NCBI GenBank assembly: GCA_900548385.1
Contig: URKJ01000007.1
Span: 62,001 to 126,000 of the forward strand
Direction: 5' to 3'
Origin: an uncultured bacterium
GTDB lineage: Bacteria > Verrucomicrobiota > Lentisphaeria > Victivallales > UBA1829
DNA: 64,000 nt
The notes under the pieces were generated by a model, which saw nothing but the letters and a program-made list of their open reading frames with translations, had not been told where the DNA came from and did not search any database. Below are positions 24,258 through 32,683 of this stretch, one piece after another (the first letter of the stretch is position 1; each line of letters begins with the position of its first letter). The position numbers and the translations under genes are program-made.

Positions 24258-25220
24258 ATGAAACTGAAACTGCTGTCTGGAATTCTCTGTGTTTCCGCCG
24301 CTGCGCTTTTCTGCGGCGGCTGCGGGGACGCGAAGACCGATAACACAATCAAAATCGGTGTTTCGATTCCTGCCGCCGATCACGGCTGGACCGGCGGAAT
24401 CGTCTGGTGGGCGGAACAGGCAAAGAAAGAGTGGGAGGCGAAAGATCCCGGCGTCAAGGTCATCATCTCCACGGCGAAGGATGCCGCCGAACAGGTGGAC
24501 AAGATCGAGAATCTGCTTGTACAGAATGTGGATGCTCTCGTCGTTCTTCCGCAGGAGCCGGGACCGCTGACGGGTATCTGCTCCAATGCGGCGAAACAGG
24601 GCAAGTATCTGGTGGTCGTCGACCGCGGTCTGACCAGAGATGTGCAGAATGTGACCGTGGCGGGTGACAACGCCGGATTCGGCAAAGCCGCCGCCGATGC
24701 GATCATCAGACAGCTTGGCGGAAAAGGCGATATTCTGATTATGGAAGGCATTCCCTGTCCGGTCAATACCGACCGTGTGGAAGCGTTCAAGGCGGAGATC
24801 AAAAAGCATCCGGGCATGAAGATTCTGGAATCGCAGTCTGCGTACTGGGATACGGAAAAAGGGCTCAAGCTCATGGAAAATTACCTTCAAAAATACCCGA
24901 AGATCGATGCGGTCTGGGTCGGTGACGACGATGTGCTTGTCGGTGCGTTGAAAGCGTTGCAGGAGTCGAAGCGCAAAGATGTTAAACTGCTTGTCGGCGG
25001 AGGCGGCAGCAAACAGATCGTGAAGAAGGTGCTTGATGGAGACCCTGTTGTTCCTCTGACCGTGACGTATCCGCCGCGCATGATCGCGGTGGGGATTGAG
25101 CATGCGGTCGCCGGTGCGCGCAAACAGCCGCTGACCGCGGAGAAGCGTGTCGTCATTCCTTCGGAGATCGTGGACCGGAGCAATGCCGCCCGGTTCTATT
25201 TCCCCGATTCCGCTTACTGA
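24258..25220 (+). CDS. Sugar ABC transporter substrate-binding lipoprotein
   Basis: 320 aa. The lipobox-like LFCGGC near residue 18-21 points to a lipoprotein. The body is a periplasmic binding protein type I fold (IGVSIPAADHGWTGG, NVDALVVLPQEPG, VDRGLTRDVQNVTVAGDN, VWVGDDDVLVGALKAL), as in RbsB/XylF-type binders. The substrate is not predictable. Last gene of the transporter operon, followed by tandem terminators. Confidence 0.94.
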   Translation: MKLKLLSGILCVSAAALFCGGCGDAKTDNTIKIGVSIPAADHGWTGGIVWWAEQAKKEWEAKDPGVKVIISTAKDAAEQVDKIENLLVQNVDALVVLPQEPGPLTGICSNAAKQGKYLVVVDRGLTRDVQNVTVAGDNAGFGKAAADAIIRQLGGKGDILIMEGIPCPVNTDRVEAFKAEIKKHPGMKILESQSAYWDTEKGLKLMENYLQKYPKIDAVWVGDDDVLVGALKALQESKRKDVKLLVGGGGSKQIVKKVLDGDPVVPLTVTYPPRMIAVGIEHAVAGARKQPLTAEKRVVIPSEIVDRSNAARFYFPDSAY

Positions 25221-25242
25221 TCGCTGCCGTGTAAAATTCCGT

Positions 25243-25288
25243 GCCGTACCGCCGGAGGCTTCCATGGAGCTCCGGCGGTACGGTTTTT
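25243..25288 (+). terminator. Strong terminator after the sugar ABC transporter operon
   Basis: 13-bp perfect stem (25244-25256 with 25271-25283) followed by TTTTT. Confidence 0.9.
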
Positions 25289-25294
25289 CTGTTC

Positions 25295-25318
25295 AAACCG
25301 CTGAAACAGGCGGTTTTT
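25295..25318 (+). terminator. Second tandem terminator
   Basis: 7-bp stem (25295-25301 with 25310-25316) and T-run. The 13 bases CGGTTTTTCTGTT occur after both hairpins (25281 and 25311), so the second may be a partial duplication. Confidence 0.65.
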
Positions 25319-25322
25319 CTGT

Positions 25323-25350
25323 TTGCATTTCCCGGCGCATAAAGTATAGT
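25323..25350 (+). promoter_or_regulatory. Promoter of the sugar-biosynthesis operon
   Basis: TTGCAT (25323-25328), 16-base spacer, TATAGT (25345-25350), 64 bases before the first ATG. It lies directly behind the tandem terminators. Confidence 0.55.
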
Positions 25351-25413
25351 ATAAATAGAGGACGTGTCGCTATACGCTTTGTCTGAATTCAACTATAACC
25401 GCAGGGATGGAAT

Positions 25414-26352
25414 ATGCAGAAAACCGCCGGGCTGTGGATTGCCGGTCATACCGGAATGGTCGGCAGCGCTCTTTTACGGAAATTTTCCGGAGAGGGATAT
25501 GAAAATCTGATACTGCGGACCCATGCGGAACTGGAGCTCTGCGATGCTTCCGCCGTGGAACGGTTTTTCCGGGAAACGCGGCCGGAGTATGTGATTCTTG
25601 CCGCGGCGAAAGTCGGCGGGATTACGGCGAACTGGGATCACATGGCGGAATTCCTGCTGGAAAATCTTCAGATCCAGAACAATGTGATTTCTTCTGCGTG
25701 GAAGTACGGAGTGAAAAAGCTCTGCTTCCTTGCAAGCAACTGTATTTATCCGCGTGACGCCGTCCAGCCGTTCCGGGAAGATTCCCTGCTTGCCGGACCG
25801 CCGGAGCCGACCAATGAAGGATACGCGCTTGCCAAAATCGCCGGTTTGCGGCTCTGTCAGTACCTGACCCGGCAATACGGCTTTCGGACTATGACGCTGA
25901 TGCCGTGCTGTCTGTACGGGAAAAACGATCATTTTGATCCGGCGCATTCGCATGTGATGGCGGCGATGGTGAAACGGTTCTGCGACGCCGTCGATTCCGG
26001 AGCGGAGGAGATCGTCTGCTGGGGAACGGGAACGCCGAAACGGGAATTTTTGAACGTCGATGATTTCGCCGACGTCGCGTATGAACTGTTCCGGACGCAT
26101 GACGATCCGGAAATCCTGAACATCGGCAGTTCGGAGGAAGTTTCGATCCGGGAGCTTGCGGAAACGGTGGCGAAATGTGCCGGATACCGCGGCGCGATCC
26201 GCTGGGATTCGGCAAAACCGGATGGCATTCCGCGTAAACTGCTGGACAGTTCCCGTCTTCACGCCGTTTCTTCCTGGCGTCCGCGTATTGCGTTGAAAGA
26301 GGGGATCCGCTCCATGATCGCGGATTACCGCGCGGGGAGGGCTGTCCGGTGA
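25414..26352 (+). CDS. GDP-L-fucose/GDP-L-colitose synthase-like SDR epimerase-reductase
   Basis: 312 aa. Extended short-chain dehydrogenase with the NADP-binding GHTGMVGSAL, the WcaG/Fcl-type VGGITANWDHMAEF, the substrate loop LASNCIYPRDAVQPFREDSL, catalytic YALAK and LYGKNDHFDP. Fcl converts GDP-4-keto-6-deoxymannose to GDP-fucose; its close relative ColC does the same C5-epimerisation and C4-reduction on the 3-deoxy compound. The ColD-like gene two places downstream favours the ColC-type role, but GDP-mannose 4,6-dehydratase is not in the window. First gene of an eight-gene operon. Confidence 0.88.
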   Translation: MQKTAGLWIAGHTGMVGSALLRKFSGEGYENLILRTHAELELCDASAVERFFRETRPEYVILAAAKVGGITANWDHMAEFLLENLQIQNNVISSAWKYGVKKLCFLASNCIYPRDAVQPFREDSLLAGPPEPTNEGYALAKIAGLRLCQYLTRQYGFRTMTLMPCCLYGKNDHFDPAHSHVMAAMVKRFCDAVDSGAEEIVCWGTGTPKREFLNVDDFADVAYELFRTHDDPEILNIGSSEEVSIRELAETVAKCAGYRGAIRWDSAKPDGIPRKLLDSSRLHAVSSWRPRIALKEGIRSMIADYRAGRAVR

Positions 26353-27335
26353 TCATCTCCAAAACTCCTTACCGTATTTCCTTTTTCGGCGGCGGCAGCG
26401 ATTTTCCCGAACATTTCCGTCAATACGGCAGTTCGGTTCTAGCCTGCGCGATCAATAAATACTGTTTTCTGAATGTCCGCAGACTTCCGCCTTTTTTCGA
26501 ACATAAGTACCGGGCGGTTTATTCCAGAATCGAGAATATCAGCGAGATCAACGAGTTTCAGCACCCTTCCGTCAAAGCGGTGCTGAAATATTTCGATCTG
26601 CCGGAAGGGATTTCCGTGATTCATGACGGCGATATTCCTGCCCGGAGCGGGATCGGTTCCAGTTCCGCGTTCACGGTCGGCCTGCTGAACAGCATGTTCG
26701 CGCTTACGGGGCGTCACGCATCCAAGCGTCTGCTTGCGGAGACGGCGATCCATATTGAACAGAAACTGATCGGGGAAACAGTCGGCTGTCAGGATCAGAT
26801 CAGCTGTGCATACGGCGGTTTGAACCTGATCCGTTTTCATAAGGACGGTTCGTTCCGGGTTCTGCCGCTGGATTTGGAACAACAGCGGCTGGATGAATTC
26901 AAATCCAGTCTTCTGCTCGTTTATACGGGAATCAGCCGGATTTCTTCCCTTGTGGCCTGCGAACAGAAAAGCCGGATCCATGACAATGCGTCCTGTCTGT
27001 GCGAGCTTTCGGAAATGGCAGAGCGGGCGGAAGAACTTCTGCGCTCCGGCGGGGAGCTCGCGGAGTTCGGGACGATGCTTCACGAGGCATGGAAGATCAA
27101 ACGGGGACTCTCGTCGAAAATCTCGTCGGATCATCTGGATTCGATTTACGAAACTGCGCGGTCGGCGGGAGCGGTCGGCGGAAAGCTACTCGGAGCGGGA
27201 GCGGGCGGATTCATGCTGTTTTTTGTTCCTCCCTGCCGGCGGGAGAAGGTGCGGGAGGCTCTGCACGGTTTGCTGAATGTGCCGTTCGACTTTGAAATGG
27301 ACGGTTCCGGGATTATTTTCAATGGAGGTGCCTGA
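26349..27335 (+). CDS. GHMP sugar kinase (HddA-like)
   Basis: 328 aa, GTG start overlapping the previous TGA. The GHMP fold is shown by SKTPYRISFFGGGSDFP, the ATP loop ARSGIGSSSAFTVGLLN and the C-terminal GGKLLGAGAGGFMLFF. Closest in pattern to D-glycero-D-manno-heptose-7-phosphate kinase (HddA) of S-layer and LPS heptose pathways, though fucokinase-like activity on another sugar cannot be excluded. Its ATG follower overlaps the stop by one base. Confidence 0.88.
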   Translation: MIISKTPYRISFFGGGSDFPEHFRQYGSSVLACAINKYCFLNVRRLPPFFEHKYRAVYSRIENISEINEFQHPSVKAVLKYFDLPEGISVIHDGDIPARSGIGSSSAFTVGLLNSMFALTGRHASKRLLAETAIHIEQKLIGETVGCQDQISCAYGGLNLIRFHKDGSFRVLPLDLEQQRLDEFKSSLLLVYTGISRISSLVACEQKSRIHDNASCLCELSEMAERAEELLRSGGELAEFGTMLHEAWKIKRGLSSKISSDHLDSIYETARSAGAVGGKLLGAGAGGFMLFFVPPCRREKVREALHGLLNVPFDFEMDGSGIIFNGGA

Positions 27336-28507
27336 TGGATCCCTTTCCCCTGATGAATGATAATATTACGCGGGAGGATATTGATACCCTGATTGCGTTT
27401 CTTGACACGATGCCGCGTCTGACGCAGTCGGCGAATGTGGCGGCGTTTGAACAGGAATGGAGCCGCTGGCTTGGCGTTAAGCACAGTGTTTATGTGAATT
27501 CCGGCGCTTCGGCGAATTTTATCACGATCGGGGCGTTCAAATATCTGTACGGCGGGGGCGGAGAGATCATTGTTCCGCCGCTGACGTGGGTTTCCGACAT
27601 CTCTTCTGTGCTTCTGCATGGTTTTACTCCGGTGTTCGCCGATATTGATCCCGCCCATCTCGGCATGGCGGAGGAGAAGATACTGGAGGCTGTGACCGAC
27701 CGGACCCGTGCGGTTTTTCTGACTTATGTTCAGGGGTTTGACGCTCTCAGCGGGCGTTTGCTCAGGGAACTGGAACGCCGCGGCATTCCGTTGATCGAAG
27801 ACGTCTGCGAATCGCACGGAGCCGTGCATGACGGGAAGAAACTGGGATCATTCGGGCTGGCGTCGAATTTTTCTTTTTACTTTGCGCACCACATGAGCAC
27901 GATCGAGGGCGGAATGGTTTGTACGGACTCCGACGGGTTCTATGAAGCGGCGCGGATGTACCGGTCGCACGGCATGGCGCGTGAGATCTCGGATCCGGTG
28001 CGCAAAGCCGGGATTGCGCGGGAAAATCCGCAAGTTTCGCCGGACTTCACGTTCCTGGTGCCGTCCTGCAATTTCCGCGGGACCGAGATCGGCGGGGTGC
28101 TCGGACGTTCCCAGTTGAAACGGCTTGACGCGAACAATCTGCTGCGTACCCGGAATTTCAAGCGTTTCCTGCAGGAGATCGACCCGGAGCGTTACCGCAC
28201 GGATTTCCGTGTGGAGGGGTCTTCCAATTATGCGTTTCCGCTGGTGATCCGGGAGAAGGATTTTGCGTTCCGCGACCGTTTGGAGACGCGGATGCGGGAA
28301 TGCCGGATCGAATTCCGGCGGGGCAATGCGGGCGGCGGCAATCAGCTTCGCCAGCCGTATCTGCGGGGGATCGTTCCTCCGGATGCATACCGGGATTTTC
28401 CGGAAGTGGAGCATATCCATGATTTCGGCTATTACATTGGAAACTATCCGTCGCTTTCGGAAGAACGCGTTTCGGAACTTTGTCAAATTTTGAATCAAGT
28501 GAGGTAA
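27335..28507 (+). CDS. DegT/DnrJ-family ColD-like sugar 3-dehydratase (His in place of PLP lysine)
   Basis: 390 aa. PLP aspartate-aminotransferase fold of the sugar aminotransferase family, with EDVCESHGA (the PLP-binding Asp156) and the loop FYFAHHMSTIEGGM at ~181-194. Where aminotransferases have the Schiff-base Lys, this protein has His185-His186, as in ColD (catalytic His188), which removes the 3-hydroxyl of GDP-4-keto-6-deoxymannose. Length equals ColD (~388) and there is no Fe-S Cys motif as in the E1/DdhC dehydratases. The predicted product is a 4-keto-3,6-dideoxy nucleotide sugar. Confidence 0.88.
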   Translation: MDPFPLMNDNITREDIDTLIAFLDTMPRLTQSANVAAFEQEWSRWLGVKHSVYVNSGASANFITIGAFKYLYGGGGEIIVPPLTWVSDISSVLLHGFTPVFADIDPAHLGMAEEKILEAVTDRTRAVFLTYVQGFDALSGRLLRELERRGIPLIEDVCESHGAVHDGKKLGSFGLASNFSFYFAHHMSTIEGGMVCTDSDGFYEAARMYRSHGMAREISDPVRKAGIARENPQVSPDFTFLVPSCNFRGTEIGGVLGRSQLKRLDANNLLRTRNFKRFLQEIDPERYRTDFRVEGSSNYAFPLVIREKDFAFRDRLETRMRECRIEFRRGNAGGGNQLRQPYLRGIVPPDAYRDFPEVEHIHDFGYYIGNYPSLSEERVSELCQILNQVR

Positions 28508-28514
28508 TTTTACG

Positions 28515-29453
28515 ATGAGTCAGAAAATCCTGATCACGGGCGGAGCCGGGTATCTCGGTTCAACGATGGTTCCCTATTTCCTTTCCCTCGGACACGAAGT
28601 CACCGTGCTGGACAATTTCATGTTCCGTCAGAGTTCGCTGCTGGACTGCTGTGCGCACCCGAAGTTTCATGTGGTGAAAGGCGATTGCCGCGATGAAGCG
28701 CTGATCCGCCGGCTGGTGCCGGGATTCGACACCATCATTCCGCTTGCCGCTCTGGTGGGGGCGCCTCTCTGCAATCAGGATCAGGTGGGTGCAGTGACGG
28801 TAAACCGCGATGCCGTGCAGATGCTCGCGCGGACCGTGTCGCCTTCCCAGCAGATCATCATGCCGATCACAAATTCCGGCTACGGGATCGGGGAAAGCGG
28901 AAAATTCTGCACGGAGGAAACGCCGATGCGTCCCGTTTCGCTGTACGGACGCGTCAAAGTGGAGGCGGAAGAGGCGATCCTGGCGCGGGAAAACAGCGTC
29001 AGTCTGCGTCTTGCAACCGTGTTCGGGGCGAGTCCCAGAATGCGTCTGGACCTGCTCGTGAACGATTTCGTCTACCGTGCCGTCAATGACCGCGCGGTCG
29101 TGATTTTTGAAGGCCATTTCAAGCGCAACTATATTCATGTCCGCGATATTGCGCGCGCGTTTGCCCATGTGATCGACAATTTCGGCACGATGAAAGGAAA
29201 TGCCTACAACGTCGGGCTTTCAACGGCGAATCTTTCAAAGCTGGAGCTGTGCGAAGTGATCCGGAAGCACATTCCGCAGTTCGTCTTTCTGGAGTCGAAG
29301 ATCGGCGAAGATCCCGACAAGCGCGATTATATCGTATCCAATGAAAAAATCGAAAAGACCGGCTATCTTCCGAAGTATTCGCTTGACGACGGGATTGAGG
29401 AGCTGATCAAGGCTTACACGATCATCAAGAACAATCAGTATGGTAATGTCTGA
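28515..29453 (+). CDS. NAD(P)-dependent nucleotide-sugar epimerase/dehydratase/reductase (extended SDR)
   Basis: 312 aa. Rossmann motif TGGAGYLGSTM, active-site Ser/Thr region TNSGYGIGE and catalytic YGRVK, then the C-terminal substrate domain RNYIHVRDIARAF. In the context of a ColD-like dehydratase and a transketolase it could epimerise the sugar or reduce a keto group. The exact reaction cannot be told. Its stop overlaps the next start by 14 bases. Confidence 0.88.
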   Translation: MSQKILITGGAGYLGSTMVPYFLSLGHEVTVLDNFMFRQSSLLDCCAHPKFHVVKGDCRDEALIRRLVPGFDTIIPLAALVGAPLCNQDQVGAVTVNRDAVQMLARTVSPSQQIIMPITNSGYGIGESGKFCTEETPMRPVSLYGRVKVEAEEAILARENSVSLRLATVFGASPRMRLDLLVNDFVYRAVNDRAVVIFEGHFKRNYIHVRDIARAFAHVIDNFGTMKGNAYNVGLSTANLSKLELCEVIRKHIPQFVFLESKIGEDPDKRDYIVSNEKIEKTGYLPKYSLDDGIEELIKAYTIIKNNQYGNV

Positions 29454-30267
29454 CCGGGAGATACAGGAGCTTGAACGGAAGTGCCGTTCCGTATGGAAAC
29501 GGACGCTCCGCATGCACGGCTGTCTGCCGGAGATCCGGATTGCGTCCTCGCTTTCCTGCGTGGAGCTGCTGAGCGTGCTGTTTTACGGCGGTTGGCTGCG
29601 GCTTTTTCCCGGCGATCCCGGAGCGGCGGAACGGGACCGGATCATTCCAAGCAAAGGGCACGGATCCGTCTGCCTGTACCCGATTCTTGCCGATCTCGGA
29701 TTTTTTTCTCCGGATCTGCTGGAACATCCTGGAACGGAGGGCAATCCGCTGACGGCGATTCCGTCCGCCGGAGTCGGAGTGTTTGAGACGGTCAACGGTT
29801 CGCTCGGACACGGTCCCGGCGTCGGCTGCGGGCGTGCGGTCGGTCTTCGGGTCCGCGGGAATCCCGCCCGTGTGATCGTGCTTGCCGGGGACGGGGAACT
29901 TTCCGAGGGCGCCGTCTGGGAAGCGGTCATGTTTGCGGGACATCATCATTTGGATCATCTGTATCTGCTGATTGACGCAAACCGGAAATCCATGTTGGGG
30001 AAATGTTGTGATATTATGAATTGCGATCATCTTGCGGAGCGGTTTTCCGCATTCGGCTGGCAGGTGTTTTCCTGCAATGGACACGACGTCGCGGCGCTTG
30101 CCGACAGCTTTTCGCGGATGTTTGCGTCGACGGAGCGGAAACCGCGGGTACTGATTGCCGATACGGTGAAAGGGCATGGGGTTCCGGAGTTGGAACAGTG
30201 TGATATCTGCCATGTTCTTTCCCTTTCTCCGGAACGGATTGAGGAACTGACCGGAGGTGCGGAATGA
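29440..30267 (+). CDS. Transketolase-like subunit, N-terminal (ThDP-binding) half
   Basis: 275 aa. The ThDP diphosphate-binding motif is visible as GDGELSEGAVWEA, followed about 25 residues on by DANRK. SKGHGSVCLYPIL and GSLGHGPGVGCGRAVGL are the transketolase substrate and cofactor loops. The protein is only the pyrophosphate domain, and the pyrimidine and C-terminal domains are encoded by the next gene with a 4-base overlap. Such split transketolases carry two-carbon ketol groups. The start overlaps the preceding SDR gene; ATG at 29446 is an alternative. Confidence 0.93.
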   Translation: MVMSDREIQELERKCRSVWKRTLRMHGCLPEIRIASSLSCVELLSVLFYGGWLRLFPGDPGAAERDRIIPSKGHGSVCLYPILADLGFFSPDLLEHPGTEGNPLTAIPSAGVGVFETVNGSLGHGPGVGCGRAVGLRVRGNPARVIVLAGDGELSEGAVWEAVMFAGHHHLDHLYLLIDANRKSMLGKCCDIMNCDHLAERFSAFGWQVFSCNGHDVAALADSFSRMFASTERKPRVLIADTVKGHGVPELEQCDICHVLSLSPERIEELTGGAE

Positions 30268-31205
30268 TTCCCGCGACAATGCGTGATGCTTTTCTGGAAC
30301 GGATTTACGGCGCAATGCGTTCCGACTCTTCCATCTTTTTCCTGAGTGCGGATTTCGGTGCGCCGGTGCTGGACCGTATCCGGGCGGAGTTCCCGGATCG
30401 TTTTCTCAATGTCGGCATTGCGGAACAGAATCTGATCAACGTCGCCGCCGGATTGTCGCTTGAGGGATTCCGGGTGTTTACTTATGCGATCGCGCCGTTC
30501 TATCTGCGTGCATACGAACAGATCCGTATCAATCTTTCGATGCTGGCGGGCGGGCGCGGGATGAATGTCAATCTGATCGCTGTGGGCGCGGGATGCGGAT
30601 ATGTGATTGCGGGGCCTTCCCATCATTGTTTTGAGGATCTTGCCGCAATGCGTCTCCTGCCGGGCGTCCGTGTGGTCTCCCCGTCTGATTCCGCGACTGC
30701 CGCCGCGTCGTTTGAGCTGACGGAACAGCCGGGACTCCGTTATTTCCGGTTTGACGCCCAGAAACTGCCGCTTCCGGGGGATGCCGCAACAGCCTTTCCG
30801 TCTTCCGGGTTCCGGCTTCTCCGTGAGGATCCGGAACCGCAGTGCGTGTTTGTTTCGACCGGCTATATGACGCATTTCGCAAAACGGATTGCGGAGTCGC
30901 TTGCCGGAGATTTGCGGGTCCGGCATGTCGATCTGCTGGATTTTGAGGCGCCCGCTACGGCGCTTGCCGCGCAGCTGAACGCTCCCGCTGTTGTGTCGTT
31001 CGAGGAGGCTTTTACAGGGCGCGGCGGACTGGATGCACTGGTCCGCGGCTGTCTTCCGCCGGGAACGGCGTTCCGTGCATTCGGGCTTCCGCCGCGTTTT
31101 GAGTTTGCTGGGACGGATCGGGAATCGACGTTGCGGAAATACGGTCTGACCGTGGAAGGAGTCGCCGGAGAACTTTCGGTCTGGCTGAAGGAGGAGAGAC
31201 GATGA
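30264..31205 (+). CDS. Transketolase-like subunit, C-terminal (pyrimidine-binding) half
   Basis: 313 aa. Carries the cofactor-activating Glu in NVGIAEQNLINVAAGLS, the GPSHHCFEDLAAMR loop and a C-terminal transketolase domain (~190-313). It should pair with the upstream subunit to form one active enzyme. In this operon it may move a two-carbon unit onto a keto sugar or make a heptulose/octulose phosphate precursor; central pentose-phosphate metabolism is a less likely job given the surroundings. Confidence 0.93.
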   Translation: MIPATMRDAFLERIYGAMRSDSSIFFLSADFGAPVLDRIRAEFPDRFLNVGIAEQNLINVAAGLSLEGFRVFTYAIAPFYLRAYEQIRINLSMLAGGRGMNVNLIAVGAGCGYVIAGPSHHCFEDLAAMRLLPGVRVVSPSDSATAAASFELTEQPGLRYFRFDAQKLPLPGDAATAFPSSGFRLLREDPEPQCVFVSTGYMTHFAKRIAESLAGDLRVRHVDLLDFEAPATALAAQLNAPAVVSFEEAFTGRGGLDALVRGCLPPGTAFRAFGLPPRFEFAGTDRESTLRKYGLTVEGVAGELSVWLKEERR

Positions 31206-32683
31206 CGGATCTGGTTTTAATCAATCCGGGAGACCGGAAACAGGTATTTCAGGGATTGGGATTTGAGGCTGCCGCGATAGAGCCGCCGTTCTGGATCGCG
31301 GTAATTGCCGCTTATCTGCGTTCAAAGGGATATTCCGTTGCGGTTATCGACGCCAATGCGGAGAATCTTGCGCCGGAGGAGACCGCGGCGCGTACTGCTG
31401 CATACGCGCCGCTGGCGGCGGCTGTCATCGTTTACGGATCCCAACCGTCCGCGTCAACACAGAATATGCCGTCCGCCGGAGCGATCTGCCGCTCGCTGAA
31501 AAGAGCCGGCATTTCCAATGTGATTCTCGGCGGACTTCATCCTTCGGCGCTTCCCGCCCGGACCTTGCAGGAAGAAGCGTGCGACTATGTCGCAGACGGC
31601 GAGGCTGTTCAGACGCTTGAAACTTTGCTCGGTCAGTTGAAGGAAAACCGTTTTTTGCCGGAGAAGATCGGCGGTTTCTGGTGGCGTGATGGAGCGGAGC
31701 TCCGGCATACGGACCGCTATCCGCTGATCCGGGATCTGGATTCGTTTCTGCCGGTCGCCGCATGGGATCTCCTGCCGATGCATTTGTACCGTGCGCATAA
31801 TTGGCATTGCTTCGATGACATCCGGCACCGTCAGCCGTATGGAGCAATCTATACAAGCCTCGGCTGTCCGTTCCGCTGTTCATTCTGCTGTATCAACGCC
31901 CCGTTCGGGGAACATACGATCCGTTACCGTTCCCCGGAACGCGTGCTGGAGGAGATTGACCTGCTGGTGACGCGTTACGGCGTGAAAAATCTGAAGATCG
32001 TTGATGAACTTTTCATCCTGAACAAACGTCATTACATGCCGATTGTGAACGGGATTATCGAGCGCGGTTATGACCTGAATATCTGGGTTTACGCGCGGGT
32101 TGACACGATTGATTACGATGTGCTGCCCCTGTTGAAAAAAGCGGGGATCAACTGGTTTGCGCTTGGGATTGAATCGGCGAATCCGCTGGTTCGTGACGAA
32201 GTGACGAAAAATATGCACAGGGATGATATTCTTTCGGTGGTCCGCCGGATTCAATCTGCGGGAATCCGGGTGATCGGCAATTACATTTTCGGGCTTCCCT
32301 CGGATACTTTTGAGACGATGCGCGAGACTCTGGCTCTGGCAAAGGAACTGAATTGTGAATATGCCAATATGTATTCCGTGATGGCATATCCCGGTTCCCG
32401 GCTGTATGAGGAAACTGCCGCCGGACATCCGGAACGTCTTCCGCGGAGCTGGTCCGCTTATTCCCAGCATTCGAGGGACTGTTATCCGCTTGCCAACGAC
32501 AATCTGACGGCGGCGGAGATCCTCCGTTTCCGGGATGAGGCGTTTGTGGAATACAATACGAATCCCGTTTATCTGAAATCGCTGGAACGCACGTTCGGAC
32601 CGGAAGTCGCCGCGTATGTGCGGAAAACGAATTCGACCGGACTGATCCGGAATCTGACGGAGGAATCATGCTGTCCGCACTGA
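31202..32683 (+). CDS. B12-binding-domain radical SAM enzyme
   Basis: 493 aa. Residues ~1-145 form a cobalamin-binding-type Rossmann domain (VILGGLHPSALP, VADGEAVQTLE), without an obvious DxHxxG motif. The radical SAM cluster Cys are 222, 226 and 229 (CPFRCSFC), followed by a TIM-barrel (FALGIESANP, YIFGLPSDTFETM). Class B members methylate unreactive carbons or rearrange sugars. No signal or membrane segment. It overlaps both neighbours by a few bases and is clearly part of the sugar operon, so a sugar or lipid-linked substrate is likely. Confidence 0.93.
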   Translation: MTDLVLINPGDRKQVFQGLGFEAAAIEPPFWIAVIAAYLRSKGYSVAVIDANAENLAPEETAARTAAYAPLAAAVIVYGSQPSASTQNMPSAGAICRSLKRAGISNVILGGLHPSALPARTLQEEACDYVADGEAVQTLETLLGQLKENRFLPEKIGGFWWRDGAELRHTDRYPLIRDLDSFLPVAAWDLLPMHLYRAHNWHCFDDIRHRQPYGAIYTSLGCPFRCSFCCINAPFGEHTIRYRSPERVLEEIDLLVTRYGVKNLKIVDELFILNKRHYMPIVNGIIERGYDLNIWVYARVDTIDYDVLPLLKKAGINWFALGIESANPLVRDEVTKNMHRDDILSVVRRIQSAGIRVIGNYIFGLPSDTFETMRETLALAKELNCEYANMYSVMAYPGSRLYEETAAGHPERLPRSWSAYSQHSRDCYPLANDNLTAAEILRFRDEAFVEYNTNPVYLKSLERTFGPEVAAYVRKTNSTGLIRNLTEESCCPH

